A stretch of 64,000 nucleotides of DNA from Ancalomicrobiaceae bacterium S20 (GCA_040269895.1 CP158568.1:2078716-2142715); one strand, 5' to 3'. Positions 10,807-19,438 are shown, counted from the stretch's first letter. The notes: generated by a model not told the origin, from the sequence alone. Made by a program: numbers and translations.

Positions 10807-11421
10807 TCAGGCCTTTCGCGACCGCGCGGCGAAGCCACGCGAGGCGGCGTGCGCCGGCACATCGCGGCTCGCGATCAGGAACGGCTTCGGATGGCGGCCG
10901 GCGAGCAGGTCGACGAACAGCCGCCCCTCGGGCCAGGGCCCATGGCCGCTCGCGACATTGATGTGGCCGGCGTTGCCGAGATCGATCAGTTTCGCGTCCC
11001 ACAGGGACGCAAACCGGCGCGTCCGCTCCCAGCGCATGTAGGGATCGTTGCGGCTGCCGACGACGATGGCCGGGAACGGCAGGGCCGCCTGCGGCAGCGG
11101 GCCGAAGCCCGCGATGGCCGGCGCCCGCGCGGCGGCTTCCTCGACATCGGCGGGGGCGACCAGCAGGGCGCCGCGCACGGGCAGATCCGGCCGCCGCGCC
11201 GCCAGATGTGCGATCAACACCGCGCCGAGACTGTGGCCGACCAGGACCGCATCCGGCGCGGCCTCGATCGCGGCAATGGCGATGGCGAGCCAGTCATCGA
11301 GATCCGGACGATCGAAATCGCGCTGTTCGACAAAGCGGGCCTCATCGAGGGCCTCGACCCAATGGCGCTGCCAATGGCCGGGGCCCGACCCCGCGAGCCC
11401 CTGAAAGAACAGAACCGTCAT
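10807..11421 (-). CDS. RBBP9/YdeN family alpha/beta hydrolase
   Basis: Serine hydrolase of 204 residues starting at ATG 11421 (MTVLFFQGLAGSGPGHWQ), with a GGAGGG ribosome site just upstream; a longer frame to 11538 adds nothing recognisable. The family pattern is complete: nucleophile motif VGHSLGAVL (about residue 60), acid in GSRNDPYM, and the signature histidine segment AGHINVASGHGPWPEG. These small cytoplasmic hydrolases have unclear physiological substrates. Convergent with the LuxR-type gene and co-oriented with the alcohol dehydrogenase. Confidence 0.85.
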   Translation of the reverse strand: MTVLFFQGLAGSGPGHWQRHWVEALDEARFVEQRDFDRPDLDDWLAIAIAAIEAAPDAVLVGHSLGAVLIAHLAARRPDLPVRGALLVAPADVEEAAARAPAIAGFGPLPQAALPFPAIVVGSRNDPYMRWERTRRFASLWDAKLIDLGNAGHINVASGHGPWPEGRLFVDLLAGRHPKPFLIASRDVPAHAASRGFAARSRKA

Positions 11422-11608
11422 GGCGCCCTCCTCTTCGTCGATGCCGGCAGCCGAGCTGCTGATCGACGAGGCAAGCATGCGCCCCGAGGCTTGCGTCTGA
11501 AAGAAATCGACACCCGATCTCCGCGCGTTCCGGGACATTCCATCCCACGAGACGCACTGTCCTGAGTGTCGCGCCGGCCGGATCGCCTGTCCCGGCCGGC
11601 GGTGCGGC

Positions 11609-12649
11609 TCAGAACGAGGTGATCACGCTCATGCCGATCGTCGAGGCGGTCGCCATCTCGGTCAGCGCGGGGATACCCTCCTCGAGCGTGATGCGGCGAC
11701 CGATCAGCCGCTCGGGCGCGATCTTGCCGGCCTTCATCATGGTCAGCAGCGCATCGTAGCGCCACGCCTGCATGCCGTGGCTGCCGTAGATCTCCAGCTC
11801 GTGCCCGATCACCTGCGCCATCGGGATGCGCGGCGTCGCATGTTCGCCGAGCATGAGGCCGACCTGCACATGGCGGCCGCGCCGGCGCAGGTTCTGGATC
11901 GAGTTGAAGCAGGTCGACGGGTGCCCGAGCGCGTCGATCGAGACATGGGCGCCGCCCCTGGTGATCTCGCGCACCGCCTCGACGACCGAGGCGACCTCCG
12001 ACGCGTTGATCGTCGCCACCGCGCCGCAGGTGCGGGCGAAGGCGAGCTTGTCCTCGGCGAGGTCGATCGCGATCGGATTGGCGCCGAGCGCGGCGGCGAT
12101 CATGATCGCGGAGAGCCCGACGCCGCCGCAGCCGTGCACGGCGACCCATTCGCCGGGTCCGACCCGCGCCTGATCGACCACGGCGCGGAACGAGGTCGCG
12201 AAGCGGCAGCCGAGGCTCGCGGCGGTCGCGTCGTCGACGTCGTCGGGCAGCGCGACGAGGTTGGTATCTGCGAAGTCGATCGCGACGAATTCCGCGAACG
12301 AACCCCAATGGGTGAAGCCGGGCTGGAACTGGTCCGGGCAGACCTGCTGGTTGCCCGACCGGCATTCGGCGCAGCGGCCGCAGCCGGAGACGAACGGCAC
12401 CGTCACACGCGTGCCGACGCGGAATTTTTCGACGTCCTGGCCGACCGCGACGATGCGGCCGGCGAATTCGTGACCCGGCACATGCGGCAGGTGGATGTCG
12501 GGGTCGTGTCCCAGCCAGCCGTGCCAGTCGGAGCGGCAGACGCCGGTCGCCGCGACCTCGACGACGACGCCGCGGCGGGTCGGGCTCGGATCGGGCACGG
12601 TCTCGACCGTCGGCACCTTGCCGAACAGGTCATAGAACATCGCTTTCAT
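11609..12649 (-). CDS. zinc-dependent alcohol dehydrogenase family protein
   Basis: Medium-chain dehydrogenase of 346 residues from ATG 12649 ([16 protein letters not shown]). Catalytic zinc ligands are in [10 protein letters not shown] and PGHEFAGRI; structural zinc cysteines are in [15 protein letters not shown]; the NAD-binding motif is [14 protein letters not shown]. Class and cofactor use are therefore clear, while the alcohol is not. A longer frame to 12739 adds a poorly conserved leader. The gene stands alone, with about 190 bases on one side and about 210 on the other in which no further feature is evident. Confidence 0.85.
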   Translation of the reverse strand: MKAMFYDLFGKVPTVETVPDPSPTRRGVVVEVAATGVCRSDWHGWLGHDPDIHLPHVPGHEFAGRIVAVGQDVEKFRVGTRVTVPFVSGCGRCAECRSGNQQVCPDQFQPGFTHWGSFAEFVAIDFADTNLVALPDDVDDATAASLGCRFATSFRAVVDQARVGPGEWVAVHGCGGVGLSAIMIAAALGANPIAIDLAEDKLAFARTCGAVATINASEVASVVEAVREITRGGAHVSIDALGHPSTCFNSIQNLRRRGRHVQVGLMLGEHATPRIPMAQVIGHELEIYGSHGMQAWRYDALLTMMKAGKIAPERLIGRRITLEEGIPALTEMATASTIGMSVITSF

Positions 12650-12857
12650 GGCAGGACGGGACTCCGGAAACGCGGCCTCGGTGCCGGTGGCCGGTTCGCC
12701 GGCCGCCGTGACACTGCCATAGGCGCCGGATCGATCCATCGCAACTGGCCGCCTTGCCGCCGGGTCTCGCGCCGGACGCAGAGCAGCAGGTCGCCCCGGG
12801 GCGGCAGCAAGACGCGCGAGGCGGGCGCCTCGGGCCGCCAGGCCACCCGGAGGATGT

Positions 12858-13730
12858 TCAGATCATGTAGGTGAAGCTGTCGTAGTCGAGGTCGGTCAGC
12901 ATCTGATCCATCACCTCGGACTGCGCGCCGTCGCGCTTGTGATGGACGATGCGTGCCGGCACGCCGACGGCGGTCGAGTGGCCGGGCACGTCCTGGGTGA
13001 CGACCGAGCCGGCTGCGATGCGGGCGTTCTCGCCGATCGTGATCGGCCCGAGCACGCGCGCGCCGGCGCCGATCATCACGCCGTTGCCGATCTTCGGATG
13101 CCGGTCGCCGCACATGATGCCGGAACCGCCGAGTGTGACGTTCTGCAGGATCGAGACGTCGTCGCCGATCACGGTCGTCTCGCCGACGACGAGGCCGGTC
13201 GCATGGTCGACGAACACGCCCTTGCCGAAGCGGGCCGCCGGGTGAATGTCGGTCTGGAACACTTCCGACGATCGGCTCTGCAGATAGAGCGCAAAATCGC
13301 GGCGCCCCTCGAGCCAGAGCCGGTGCGCGATCCGGTGCGTCTGGATCGCGGCATAGCCCTTGAAGAACAGGAACGGTTCGAGCAGCCGCCCCGAGGCCGG
13401 GTCGCGGGCGACCACGGCGGCGATGTCGGCCCGGAACGCCTCGCCGAGGTCGGGTTCGGCCTCGAAAGCCTCGACGAAGGCGCCCTGCAGCAGGTCGGCC
13501 GAGATCGACGGCGAGGCGAGCCGCTTGGCGAGCCGCTGGATCACCGCATCCTCGAAGCTCGGGCGATGCAGGATCGCGGCATAGATCAGCGAGGCCAGCA
13601 CCGGTTCGGTCTTCAGCGCCGCCGAGGCCTCGTCACGCAGCCGCTGCCAGATCGGGTCCGGGCCGGAGCGCCCCTCGCCGACGAACCGGTCCTGCGACAC
13701 GAGGCTGATGAAGGCGGCATTTCGGGACAT
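12858..13730 (-). CDS. cysE: serine O-acetyltransferase
   Basis: Makes O-acetylserine from serine and acetyl-CoA, the first committed step of cysteine synthesis. Length 290 residues, slightly above the E. coli enzyme. The N-terminal helical domain ([20 protein letters not shown] onward) is followed by the left-handed beta-helix with hexapeptide repeats. Catalytic and binding features include [23 protein letters not shown] (catalytic His), [24 protein letters not shown] and the glycine/valine-rich coil ending [10 protein letters not shown]. Upstream, between 13731 and 13965, lie unusual inverted repeats. Next to it is a sulfonate-type binding protein gene, so a sulfur-nutrition theme is plausible. 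Confidence 0.92.
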   Translation of the reverse strand: MSRNAAFISLVSQDRFVGEGRSGPDPIWQRLRDEASAALKTEPVLASLIYAAILHRPSFEDAVIQRLAKRLASPSISADLLQGAFVEAFEAEPDLGEAFRADIAAVVARDPASGRLLEPFLFFKGYAAIQTHRIAHRLWLEGRRDFALYLQSRSSEVFQTDIHPAARFGKGVFVDHATGLVVGETTVIGDDVSILQNVTLGGSGIMCGDRHPKIGNGVMIGAGARVLGPITIGENARIAAGSVVTQDVPGHSTAVGVPARIVHHKRDGAQSEVMDQMLTDLDYDSFTYMI

Positions 13731-13815
13731 GCTCAGGGCTCCGCGCGCAACCGGCCTTCGTCAACGCAAGATCGTCCGCGACGTTCGATCGTCGGCCGCC
13801 ATTCTAGCCGCACGA

Positions 13816-13868
13816 CGGCGACGGCGCGCCGTCGCCGATGGCGAAATGCGGGCATTTCGAGAAATGCC
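13816..13868. promoter_or_regulatory. inverted-repeat cluster upstream of cysE
   Basis: Two distinct elements. 13816-13837 is a perfect 22-base G/C palindrome. 13842-13868 contains three alternating copies of the half-site GAAATGC: forward at 13843-13849, reverse at 13852-13858, forward at 13861-13867. The last two form GGCATTTC-GA-GAAATGCC with perfect 8-base arms. This lies about 110 bases upstream of the cysE start and 100 bases past the stop of the sulfonate-type binding protein gene, so it could be a cysE operator, a terminator, or both. A related palindrome lies at 15178-15191. Confidence 0.5.
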
Positions 13869-13965
13869 GTTCCTTTGCCCCATCAGAACGCGCAACGCCG
13901 GCGCGGCCGAAGCCTTTCGCCGACGTGCTTCGGGACGCGTCCCATGGGGAGGGCTGGAGCGCGTT

Positions 13966-14910
13966 TCAGGTTCCCGGCTTGCGCACCACGTCGGCGATCG
14001 CGACTGGCTTCGGCAGCAGGCCGAGCTTGAAGAACGCATCCGCGATCTTCTGCTGCTCGGCGACCACGTCGGCCGACAGCGGCTTGATGCCGTAAGCTTG
14101 GCGCTGCACCGCGATCTTGATGACGGAGGCCGGAATGCCGGTCGCCGGGCCGAGCTGTTCGGCGGCCGCCTGCGGGTTGGCGGCGATCCACTGGTCGATC
14201 TCGGCGAGCGCGGCGATCACCGTGTCGACGGCCTGCGGATGCGCGGCCGTGAAGGGCTGCGCGGCTAGGTAGAACTGGTGGTTCGGCACGAGGCCTCCGC
14301 CGTTGGCGAGCGTCTTGGCCTGGATCGCCGCCTCGGCGGCGGCCTGGAACGGGTCCCAGATCGCCCAGGCATCGACCGCGCCGCGCTCGAAGGCAGCGCG
14401 CGCATCGGCGGGCGCGAGGAACACCTTTTCGACCTCGTCATAGGCGACCCCGGCCTTCTCCAGCGCCCGCACGAGCAAGTAGTGCACGTTCGAGCCCTTG
14501 TTGAGCGCGACCTTCTTGCCCTTCAGCTCCGCGACCGACTTCAACGGGCTGTCCTTCGGCACGAGGATCGCCTCGCCCTGCGGCGCCGGCGGCTCGTGGG
14601 CGACATATTGCAGCTTGGCGCCGGCGGCCTGCGCGAAGATCGGCGGTGCCTCGCCGGTCGAGCCGAAGTCGATCGCGCCGGCGTTGAGCGCCTCGAGCAG
14701 TTGCGGGCCGGCCGGGAACTCCGACCAGACGACGCTGTAGCCGAGCGGCTTCAGCTTCTGTTCGAGCGAGCCCTTGGCCTTGAGCAGGATCAGCGTGCCG
14801 TACTTCTGGTAGCCGATGCGGACCACCTTGTCCTCGGCCCGCGCCAGGGGGGCGACGAGCGGCAGCGCGAGCAGCGCCGCGGCGGCGGCGAGGAACGTGC
14901 GACGGAACAT
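13966..14910 (-). CDS. ssuA: aliphatic sulfonate ABC transporter substrate-binding protein (SsuA/TauA-like)
   Basis: Periplasmic binding protein of the NrtA/SsuA/TauA type, 314 residues. ATG 14910 is supported by AAAGGAGAT at 14917-14926. Residues 1-26 are a signal peptide (MFRRTFLAAAAALLALPLVA, cleavage after ARA). The mature part starts VVRIGYQKYGTLILLKAKG and contains ALNAGAIDFGSTGEAPPIFA, the family signature for sulfonate binders, then VALNKGSNVHYLLVRALEKAG and AWAIWDPFQAA. No permease or ATPase gene is adjacent, which is unusual: it is an orphan binding protein or serves a transporter encoded elsewhere. Divergent from amiC across 467 bases. Confidence 0.85.
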   Translation of the reverse strand: MFRRTFLAAAAALLALPLVAPLARAEDKVVRIGYQKYGTLILLKAKGSLEQKLKPLGYSVVWSEFPAGPQLLEALNAGAIDFGSTGEAPPIFAQAAGAKLQYVAHEPPAPQGEAILVPKDSPLKSVAELKGKKVALNKGSNVHYLLVRALEKAGVAYDEVEKVFLAPADARAAFERGAVDAWAIWDPFQAAAEAAIQAKTLANGGGLVPNHQFYLAAQPFTAAHPQAVDTVIAALAEIDQWIAANPQAAAEQLGPATGIPASVIKIAVQRQAYGIKPLSADVVAEQQKIADAFFKLGLLPKPVAIADVVRKPGT

Positions 14911-15175
14911 GGGCAGGATCTCCTTTGCGTGGCAGCGCCACCTGTCCCGGAAATCATGCGGATCGCCCCCGCACCGGTCGAGAAAACCACGGCTGTTTTG
15001 GCGCGCGTCCGGCGGATCGGCTTTGCGTCGAAGGGGTATCTGGAGAATTCCGATTACTTCAGTCGCAATTTTGGCGTCGCGCGCGCCGCCCCGACCGCCC
15101 CACCTCGCGCGGTGCGTGCGGGCGGGTTGGCGGTCACAACGCAGGCCGGTCAGAGACACTCGCGACGCGGTGAAA

Positions 15176-15196
15176 TGTCATTTCGAAATGATGACA
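15176..15196. promoter_or_regulatory. palindrome in the ssuA-like/amiC divergent region
   Basis: A perfect 14-base palindrome TCATTTCGAAATGA at 15178-15191, extended to TGTCAT...GACA outside with one extra base. A TTGACA -35-like hexamer follows at 15203-15208; no convincing -10 was found at standard spacing. Position between two divergent promoters suggests an operator. The core CATTTCG-AAATG recurs in the cluster at 13851-13868. The rest of the 467-base gap (14927-15175) shows no gene. Confidence 0.5.
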
Positions 15197-15240
15197 GGCC
15201 GCTTGACATAAGGAGAATTCCGGTCCAGCCTACTTTTCGA

Positions 15241-15311
15241 GCGTTGGGCAAGGTTGCCTAGAAACGCAGCACTCCGAACCATTTCCAACATGTCGCACCG
15301 CTTGGTGCGGC
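15241..15311 (+). promoter_or_regulatory. candidate ANTAR (AmiR) recognition hairpins in the amiC leader
   Basis: First hairpin 15241-15267: outer stem GCGTT/AACGC, inner stem GGC/GCC, hexaloop AAGGTT (15250-15255), which fits the ANTAR-type loop rule A at position 1 and G at position 4. Second hairpin 15294-15309: perfect 6-bp stem CGCACC/GGTGCG with a four-base loop; its loop does not fit the rule. Together with the terminator at 15329-15363 and the amiR gene downstream, this looks like an antitermination leader. The second half of the usual two-hairpin motif is the weak point. Confidence 0.5.
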
Positions 15312-15328
15312 CTCGGTTGGCGGCGATG

Positions 15329-15363
15329 GCGCCCTCGGCTTCACGGTCGACGGGCGCTTTTTT
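15329..15363 (+). terminator. intrinsic terminator (attenuator) directly upstream of amiC
   Basis: Stem GCGCCC-TCG (15329-15337) pairs with CGA-(C)-GGGCGC (15348-15357), followed at once by six T at 15358-15363. It ends 14 bases before the amiC start codon, so it can only act in the leader of the operon, not at the end of a preceding gene (the neighbour on the left is on the other strand). This is the layout of an antiterminator-controlled attenuator. Confidence 0.8.
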
Positions 15364-15377
15364 ATTTGGGTTGTACG

Positions 15378-16532
15378 ATGGCGATCCGACACTTCCGCAT
15401 CGGCGTGATGCTCTCGACGACCGGCCCCTACGAGGTGGTCGCGCGGTCGATGCTGAACGGCGCCCTGCTCGCCTTCGCCGAGACAGCGGCGACCGGCGAC
15501 GTCGTGCTCGAACCCGTCATCGTCGATCCGCGCGGCGACCTCTCCCGCTATCGCAGCCTCGCGCAGGAGCTGCTCGGCTCCGGCATCCGGCATGTGGTCG
15601 GCTGCTACACGTCGTCGAGCCGCAAGGAAGTCATCCCGTGCTTCGAGAAGCATGACGGGCTGCTCTGGTACCCCTCGCACTATGAGGGCTTCGAGAGCTC
15701 CGACAACGTCATCTACACCGGCGCGGCGCCCAACCAGCACGTGCTGCCGCTCGTGGACTACATGGTCTCGCGGGTCGGCAACCGCGCCTTCTGCATCGGC
15801 TCGAACTACATCTGGGCCTGGGAGAACAACCGCATCTTCCGCGAGGCGCTGAGCGCCATGGGCGGCACGGTGTCGGCGGAACGGTACTTCCCGGTCGGCG
15901 ACACCGACTTCGCGGCGGTCGCCGAGACGATCGCCGAGCAGCGACCCGCCTTCGTGTTCAACAACCTGATCGGCACCAGCGCCTATGCCTTCTTCCGGCA
16001 GTTCCGCGAGGCCTGCACGCGGCGCGGCATTGATCAGGCGGCCGAGATCCCGGTCGCGAGCTGCACGCTTTCCGAGCCGGAGCTCGACGAGCTGGGCGCG
16101 GCCTCGATCGATGGCCACCTGAGCTCCAGCGTCTACTTCTCCTCGCTGCAGACGCCGGAGAACGCTGCGTTCCTGAAGGCCTATGCGGCGCGGTTCCCGA
16201 CCGGCCCCGCCGTCTCGGCGGACGCGGAATCCTCCTATATCGCGGTCAAGCTGCTCGCCGCCGCGCTGGCGCGGGCCGGCTCGCAGGAGGCCCGGCGCGT
16301 GCGCGCCGCCGTCGCCGGGCAGACGCTCAATGCGCCGCAGGGCGAGATCCGGATCGATCCGGAGACCTTCCACGCCTGGCTCACGCCGCGGATCGGGCGA
16401 TCGACGCCCGACAAGCAGTTCCAGGTGCTCCTGGAAGCCCGACAGCCGGTTCGTCCCGATCCGTATCTGATCGAAACGTCGCCCCGCTTCGCGGTCGCGA
16501 TGCGCCCCCCCCTGTTGAGAGTGGTGCAGTGA
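15378..16532 (+). CDS. amiC: AmiC-like amide sensor, negative regulator of AmiR
   Basis: Type-1 periplasmic-binding fold protein of 384 residues with no signal peptide, starting MAIRHFRIGVMLSTTGPYEV, so it is cytoplasmic like Pseudomonas AmiC (385 residues), which holds AmiR inactive until a short aliphatic amide binds. Family segments: VIVDPRGDLSRYRSLAQELL, VGCYTSSSRKEVIPCFEKH, LLWYPSHYEGFESSDNVIYT and FCIGSNYIWAWENNRIFREA. Its stop overlaps the start of amiR (TGATG). It is preceded by an attenuator and a weak ribosome site (GGG at 15368-15370). Ligand in this organism is inferred to be a short amide or urea-like compound from the operon content. Confidence 0.88.
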   Translation: MAIRHFRIGVMLSTTGPYEVVARSMLNGALLAFAETAATGDVVLEPVIVDPRGDLSRYRSLAQELLGSGIRHVVGCYTSSSRKEVIPCFEKHDGLLWYPSHYEGFESSDNVIYTGAAPNQHVLPLVDYMVSRVGNRAFCIGSNYIWAWENNRIFREALSAMGGTVSAERYFPVGDTDFAAVAETIAEQRPAFVFNNLIGTSAYAFFRQFREACTRRGIDQAAEIPVASCTLSEPELDELGAASIDGHLSSSVYFSSLQTPENAAFLKAYAARFPTGPAVSADAESSYIAVKLLAAALARAGSQEARRVRAAVAGQTLNAPQGEIRIDPETFHAWLTPRIGRSTPDKQFQVLLEARQPVRPDPYLIETSPRFAVAMRPPLLRVVQ

Positions 16533-17197
16533 TGGCTACGCGACTGCTTCAGAACTTCAACGGCGGCCACGCGCTGATCGTCACCGCCGCCCCGGGCTCC
16601 GAGGGCGCGCTGGTCGCCACGCTCGCCAAGCTCGGCGTCTCGGCCGAATACCCGCCGCTGGTCGACGGCCGCGCGGACGTCGCCGTCGGCGAGCTGAAGA
16701 GCGATCGCGACATCCTGTTCGTCGACGGCGACCTCGAGGGCGCGGTGGAGCTTCCGATCGATCCGGAGACACGGCTCGCGCCGATCCCGGTAATCGGCCT
16801 CGTCGGCGTCGAGGCGCCGAGCCGGCTCAAGGCGCTGGTCAACCTCGGCGCCTCCGCCTTCCTGCGCAAGCCGGTGCACGGCGGCGCCGTCTATGCCTCG
16901 CTGTTCATGGGCATCAACCAGTTCCTGATGCGCAGCGACCTGTCGAACCGAATTCAGGACCTCGAAGCCCGGCGCCGGTCGCGGCGCGCTGTGATCAGCG
17001 CGACGCTCACCGTGATGCGCGAGACCGGCCTCGACGAGGACCAAGCCTATTCCCGTCTCCGGCGCGAGAGCATGCGCTCGCGTCTGAGCCTGGAGCACTA
17101 CTGCGAGATGCTGCTCTCGGAGCAGCGCCTCGCACCAGACCGTCCCGGCTGTTCCGAGAGCCTCCCGCTCCCCGGACGCCGACCTGAAGCTCTGTAG
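16532..17197 (+). CDS. amiR: AmiR-like ANTAR-domain transcription antiterminator
   Basis: RNA-binding antiterminator of 221 residues starting at ATG 16532, overlapping the amiC stop; a GTG one codon earlier is possible. Residues about 15-125 form a pseudo-receiver domain without the phosphorylation site pattern, as in Pseudomonas AmiR: ALIVTAAPGSEGALVATLAK ... IPVIGLVGVEAPSRLKALV. A coiled-coil linker (QDLEARRRSRRAV) leads into the C-terminal ANTAR helices, TVMRETGLDEDQAYSRLRRE and RSRLSLEHYCEMLL. The protein is longer than the 196-residue Pseudomonas protein because of a proline-rich tail. Its likely target is the leader at 15241-15363. Confidence 0.88.
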   Translation: MATRLLQNFNGGHALIVTAAPGSEGALVATLAKLGVSAEYPPLVDGRADVAVGELKSDRDILFVDGDLEGAVELPIDPETRLAPIPVIGLVGVEAPSRLKALVNLGASAFLRKPVHGGAVYASLFMGINQFLMRSDLSNRIQDLEARRRSRRAVISATLTVMRETGLDEDQAYSRLRRESMRSRLSLEHYCEMLLSEQRLAPDRPGCSESLPLPGRRPEAL

Positions 17198-17209
17198 GAG
17201 ATCACCGAC

Positions 17210-18448
17210 ATGACCGAGAACTTGTTGCGGGGGCTGCGTGCCGCGGCCCTCACGGGAACGCTCGTCCTTTCGTCCGGCCTCGCGATGGCCGCCGATCCGA
17301 TCAAGCTCGGCGTCCTCGAAGATCAGTCCGGTGACTTCGCCGCCGCGACGATCGGCAAGGTCCACGCCATTCAGCTCGCGGCCGAAGAGATCAACAAGGC
17401 CGGCGGCATCGCCGGCCGGCCGCTCGAACTGGTGATCTACGACACCCAGTCCGACAACACCCGCTACCAGGAATTCATGCGCCGCGTCCTGCAGCGCGAC
17501 AAGGTCGACGCGGTGTTCGCCGGCTTCTCGTCGGCGTCGCGCGAAGCCTATCGGCCGATCGTCGACCAGATGAACGGCTTCGCCTTCTACAACAACCAGT
17601 ACGAAGGCGGCGTCTGCGACGCGCACATGATCGTCACGGGCGCGGTGCCGGAGCAGCAGTTCTCGACGCTCATCCCGTGGATGATGGAGAAGTACGGCAA
17701 GAACGTCTACACGCTCGCCGCCGACTACAACTTCGGCCAGATCTCGGCCGAATGGGTGCGCAACATCGTCAAGGAGAACGGCGGCAAGATGGCCGGCGAG
17801 GAGTTCATCCCGCTCGGCGTCTCGCAATTCTCGCAGTCGATCCAGAACATCCAGAAGGTGAAGCCGGACTTCGTCGTCACGCTGCTGGTCGGCACCGCGC
17901 AGGCCTCCTACTACGAGCAGGCCGCCGCCGCGAACGTGAACCTGCCGATGGCCTCGTCGGTCAACGTCGGCCAGGGCTACGAGCACAAGCGCTTCAAGCC
18001 GCCGTCGCTCAAGGACATGTATGTCACGACCAACTGGATCGAAGAGATCGACGACCAGAAGAGCAAGGAATTCACCGCCAAGTTCAAGGCGAAGTTCCCG
18101 AACGAGCCCTACGTGAACCAGGAGGCCGAGAACTCCTATCTCGCGGTCTACCTCTACAAGCAGATGGTGGAACGCGCCGGTTCGACCAAGCGTGACGAGA
18201 TCCGCAAGGTGATCGCCAAGGGCGACGTCTGCATGGAGGCGCCGGAAGGCAAGGTCTGCATCGACCCGAAGAGCCAGCACATGTCGCACACGATCTACCT
18301 CGCGCATGTCGACGGCAACCACAAGATCTCGTTCCCGAAGGTCTGGCAGGACATCAAGCCCTACTGGCTCGGTGACGCGGGCTGCGACCTGACCAAGAAG
18401 GATCCGATGGCGCAGTACACGCCGTCGAACCCGCCGCCGAAGAACTGA
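17210..18448 (+). CDS. fmdD: short-chain amide/urea-type ABC transporter substrate-binding protein (FmdD-like)
   Basis: Periplasmic type-1 binding protein of 412 residues, paralogous to the AmiC encoded two genes upstream but exported: signal peptide MTENLLRGLRAAALTGTLVL with cleavage after AMA. The mature start IKLGVLEDQSGDFAAATIGK differs from true UrtA and agrees with FmdD of formamide/short amide importers. Other segments: VIYDTQSDNTRYQEFMRRVL, FAGFSSASREAYRPIV, FYNNQYEGGVCDAHMI, VNQEAENSYLAVYLYKQM. Starts 13 bases after amiR. A hairpin between this gene and the permease (18484-18516) could raise its level above the membrane genes. Exact ligand (formamide, acetamide, urea) is undetermined. 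Confidence 0.85.
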   Translation: MTENLLRGLRAAALTGTLVLSSGLAMAADPIKLGVLEDQSGDFAAATIGKVHAIQLAAEEINKAGGIAGRPLELVIYDTQSDNTRYQEFMRRVLQRDKVDAVFAGFSSASREAYRPIVDQMNGFAFYNNQYEGGVCDAHMIVTGAVPEQQFSTLIPWMMEKYGKNVYTLAADYNFGQISAEWVRNIVKENGGKMAGEEFIPLGVSQFSQSIQNIQKVKPDFVVTLLVGTAQASYYEQAAAANVNLPMASSVNVGQGYEHKRFKPPSLKDMYVTTNWIEEIDDQKSKEFTAKFKAKFPNEPYVNQEAENSYLAVYLYKQMVERAGSTKRDEIRKVIAKGDVCMEAPEGKVCIDPKSQHMSHTIYLAHVDGNHKISFPKVWQDIKPYWLGDAGCDLTKKDPMAQYTPSNPPPKN

Positions 18449-18483
18449 TCGAGCCTCCTCTCCCCCCAACTCCGCTCGATCAT

Positions 18484-18516
18484 ACCGTCCCGGGGCGCAT
18501 GCCGCTCCGGGACGGT
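18484..18516 (+). terminator. intercistronic hairpin between binding protein and permease
   Basis: Perfect 10-bp stem ACCGTCCCGG/CCGGGACGGT (18484-18493 with 18507-18516) with a 13-base loop that can form three more pairs. No U-tract. It sits in the 103-base gap after the binding-protein gene and before the first permease, the usual place for partial termination or 3'-end protection. Confidence 0.6.
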
Positions 18517-18551
18517 CCCCTCCGGCCTCGAACCCACGGGACCGCCCGACG

Positions 18552-19424
18552 ATGGATGTCGTGACCCTGGTCTTTTCGGCGCTCTACCAGTTCGCCGACG
18601 CATTTGCCTTTCTCGTGCTCTCCGCCGCCGGGCTCGCGGTGATCTTCGGCATGATGGGCGTCATCAATCTCGCCCATGGCGAGTTCATCATGTGCGGCGC
18701 CTATGTGACGGTCTCGGCCGCGCACGCCGGGCTGCCGCTGCCGCTCGCGATCCTGATCGGCGCGGTCGTCTCCGGCCTCGTCGGCGCGCTCGTCGAGATG
18801 ATCGTGATCCGGCACCTCTACGAGCGGCCGCTCGACACGATCGTCGCGACCTGGGGCATCAGCCTGATCGCGACGCAGGGCACGCTGATCCTGCTCGGCT
18901 CGACCATGCAGGGCGTCGGCACGCCGTTCGGCAGCTTCCAGGTCGGCGCCTACTCCTATTCCGTCTACCGGGTCGTGCTCGCCGGCGCGGCCGTCGCGGT
19001 GCTCGCCGGGCTCTATGCGCTGTTCAACTGGACGAGGTTCGGCGTCATCGCCCGTGCCACCATCCAGGTGCCTCACATGGCGGCCGCGCTCGGCGTCGAT
19101 ACGCGCGTCATCTATTCGCTGACCTTCGGCCTCGGCGCCGGCCTCGCCGGTCTCGCCGGCGGCCTTTATGCGCCGACCATGACGCTGGTGCCGACCATGG
19201 GGGCGACCTTCATCATGGAGGCCTTCGTGACCGTGGTGGTCGGCGGCGCCGACGTGTTCCTCGGCACGGCGCCGGCGGCGGCGATCCTCGGCATCGTCAA
19301 GGCGACGACGACCTCCTGGGCCGGCCAGCTCGCCGGCCAGATCGGCCTGCTCGTCACCGTCATCGTGGTGATCCGCGTGCTTCCGCGCGGCATCTCCGGC
19401 TTCCTGCTTCGCGAACGCGCTTGA
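18552..19424 (+). CDS. branched-chain/urea-type ABC permease (LivH/UrtB-like)
   Basis: Integral membrane subunit of 290 residues with about eight hydrophobic segments. Hallmarks of the LivH/UrtB family are GLAVIFGMMGVINLAHGEFIM near residue 30, then IVIRHLYERPLDTIVATWGI and the C-terminal GLAGLAGGLYAPTMTLVPTMG followed by AFVTVVVGGADVFLGTAPAA. It forms one half of the inner-membrane channel for the amide/urea-type importer; the partner is the next gene. Confidence 0.87.
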   Translation: MDVVTLVFSALYQFADAFAFLVLSAAGLAVIFGMMGVINLAHGEFIMCGAYVTVSAAHAGLPLPLAILIGAVVSGLVGALVEMIVIRHLYERPLDTIVATWGISLIATQGTLILLGSTMQGVGTPFGSFQVGAYSYSVYRVVLAGAAVAVLAGLYALFNWTRFGVIARATIQVPHMAAALGVDTRVIYSLTFGLGAGLAGLAGGLYAPTMTLVPTMGATFIMEAFVTVVVGGADVFLGTAPAAAILGIVKATTTSWAGQLAGQIGLLVTVIVVIRVLPRGISGFLLRERA

Positions 19425-19438
19425 GAGGCTCCGAAACC

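Noticed and set aside
12650-12857. Upstream extension of the alcohol dehydrogenase or a small gene in this gap
   Set aside because: The added residues are low complexity and the MDR family start aligns at 12649; nothing else is visible.
15241-15267. Sigma-54 type promoter upstream of amiC
   Set aside because: A GG...GC pair exists, but its spacing is two bases short of the GG-N10-GC rule, and it falls inside the leader hairpin.
16235-18469. 2.2-kb open frame antisense to amiC-amiR-fmdD
   Set aside because: Covers three clear plus-strand genes; His/Arg/Asp/Leu-rich composition typical of a shadow frame.
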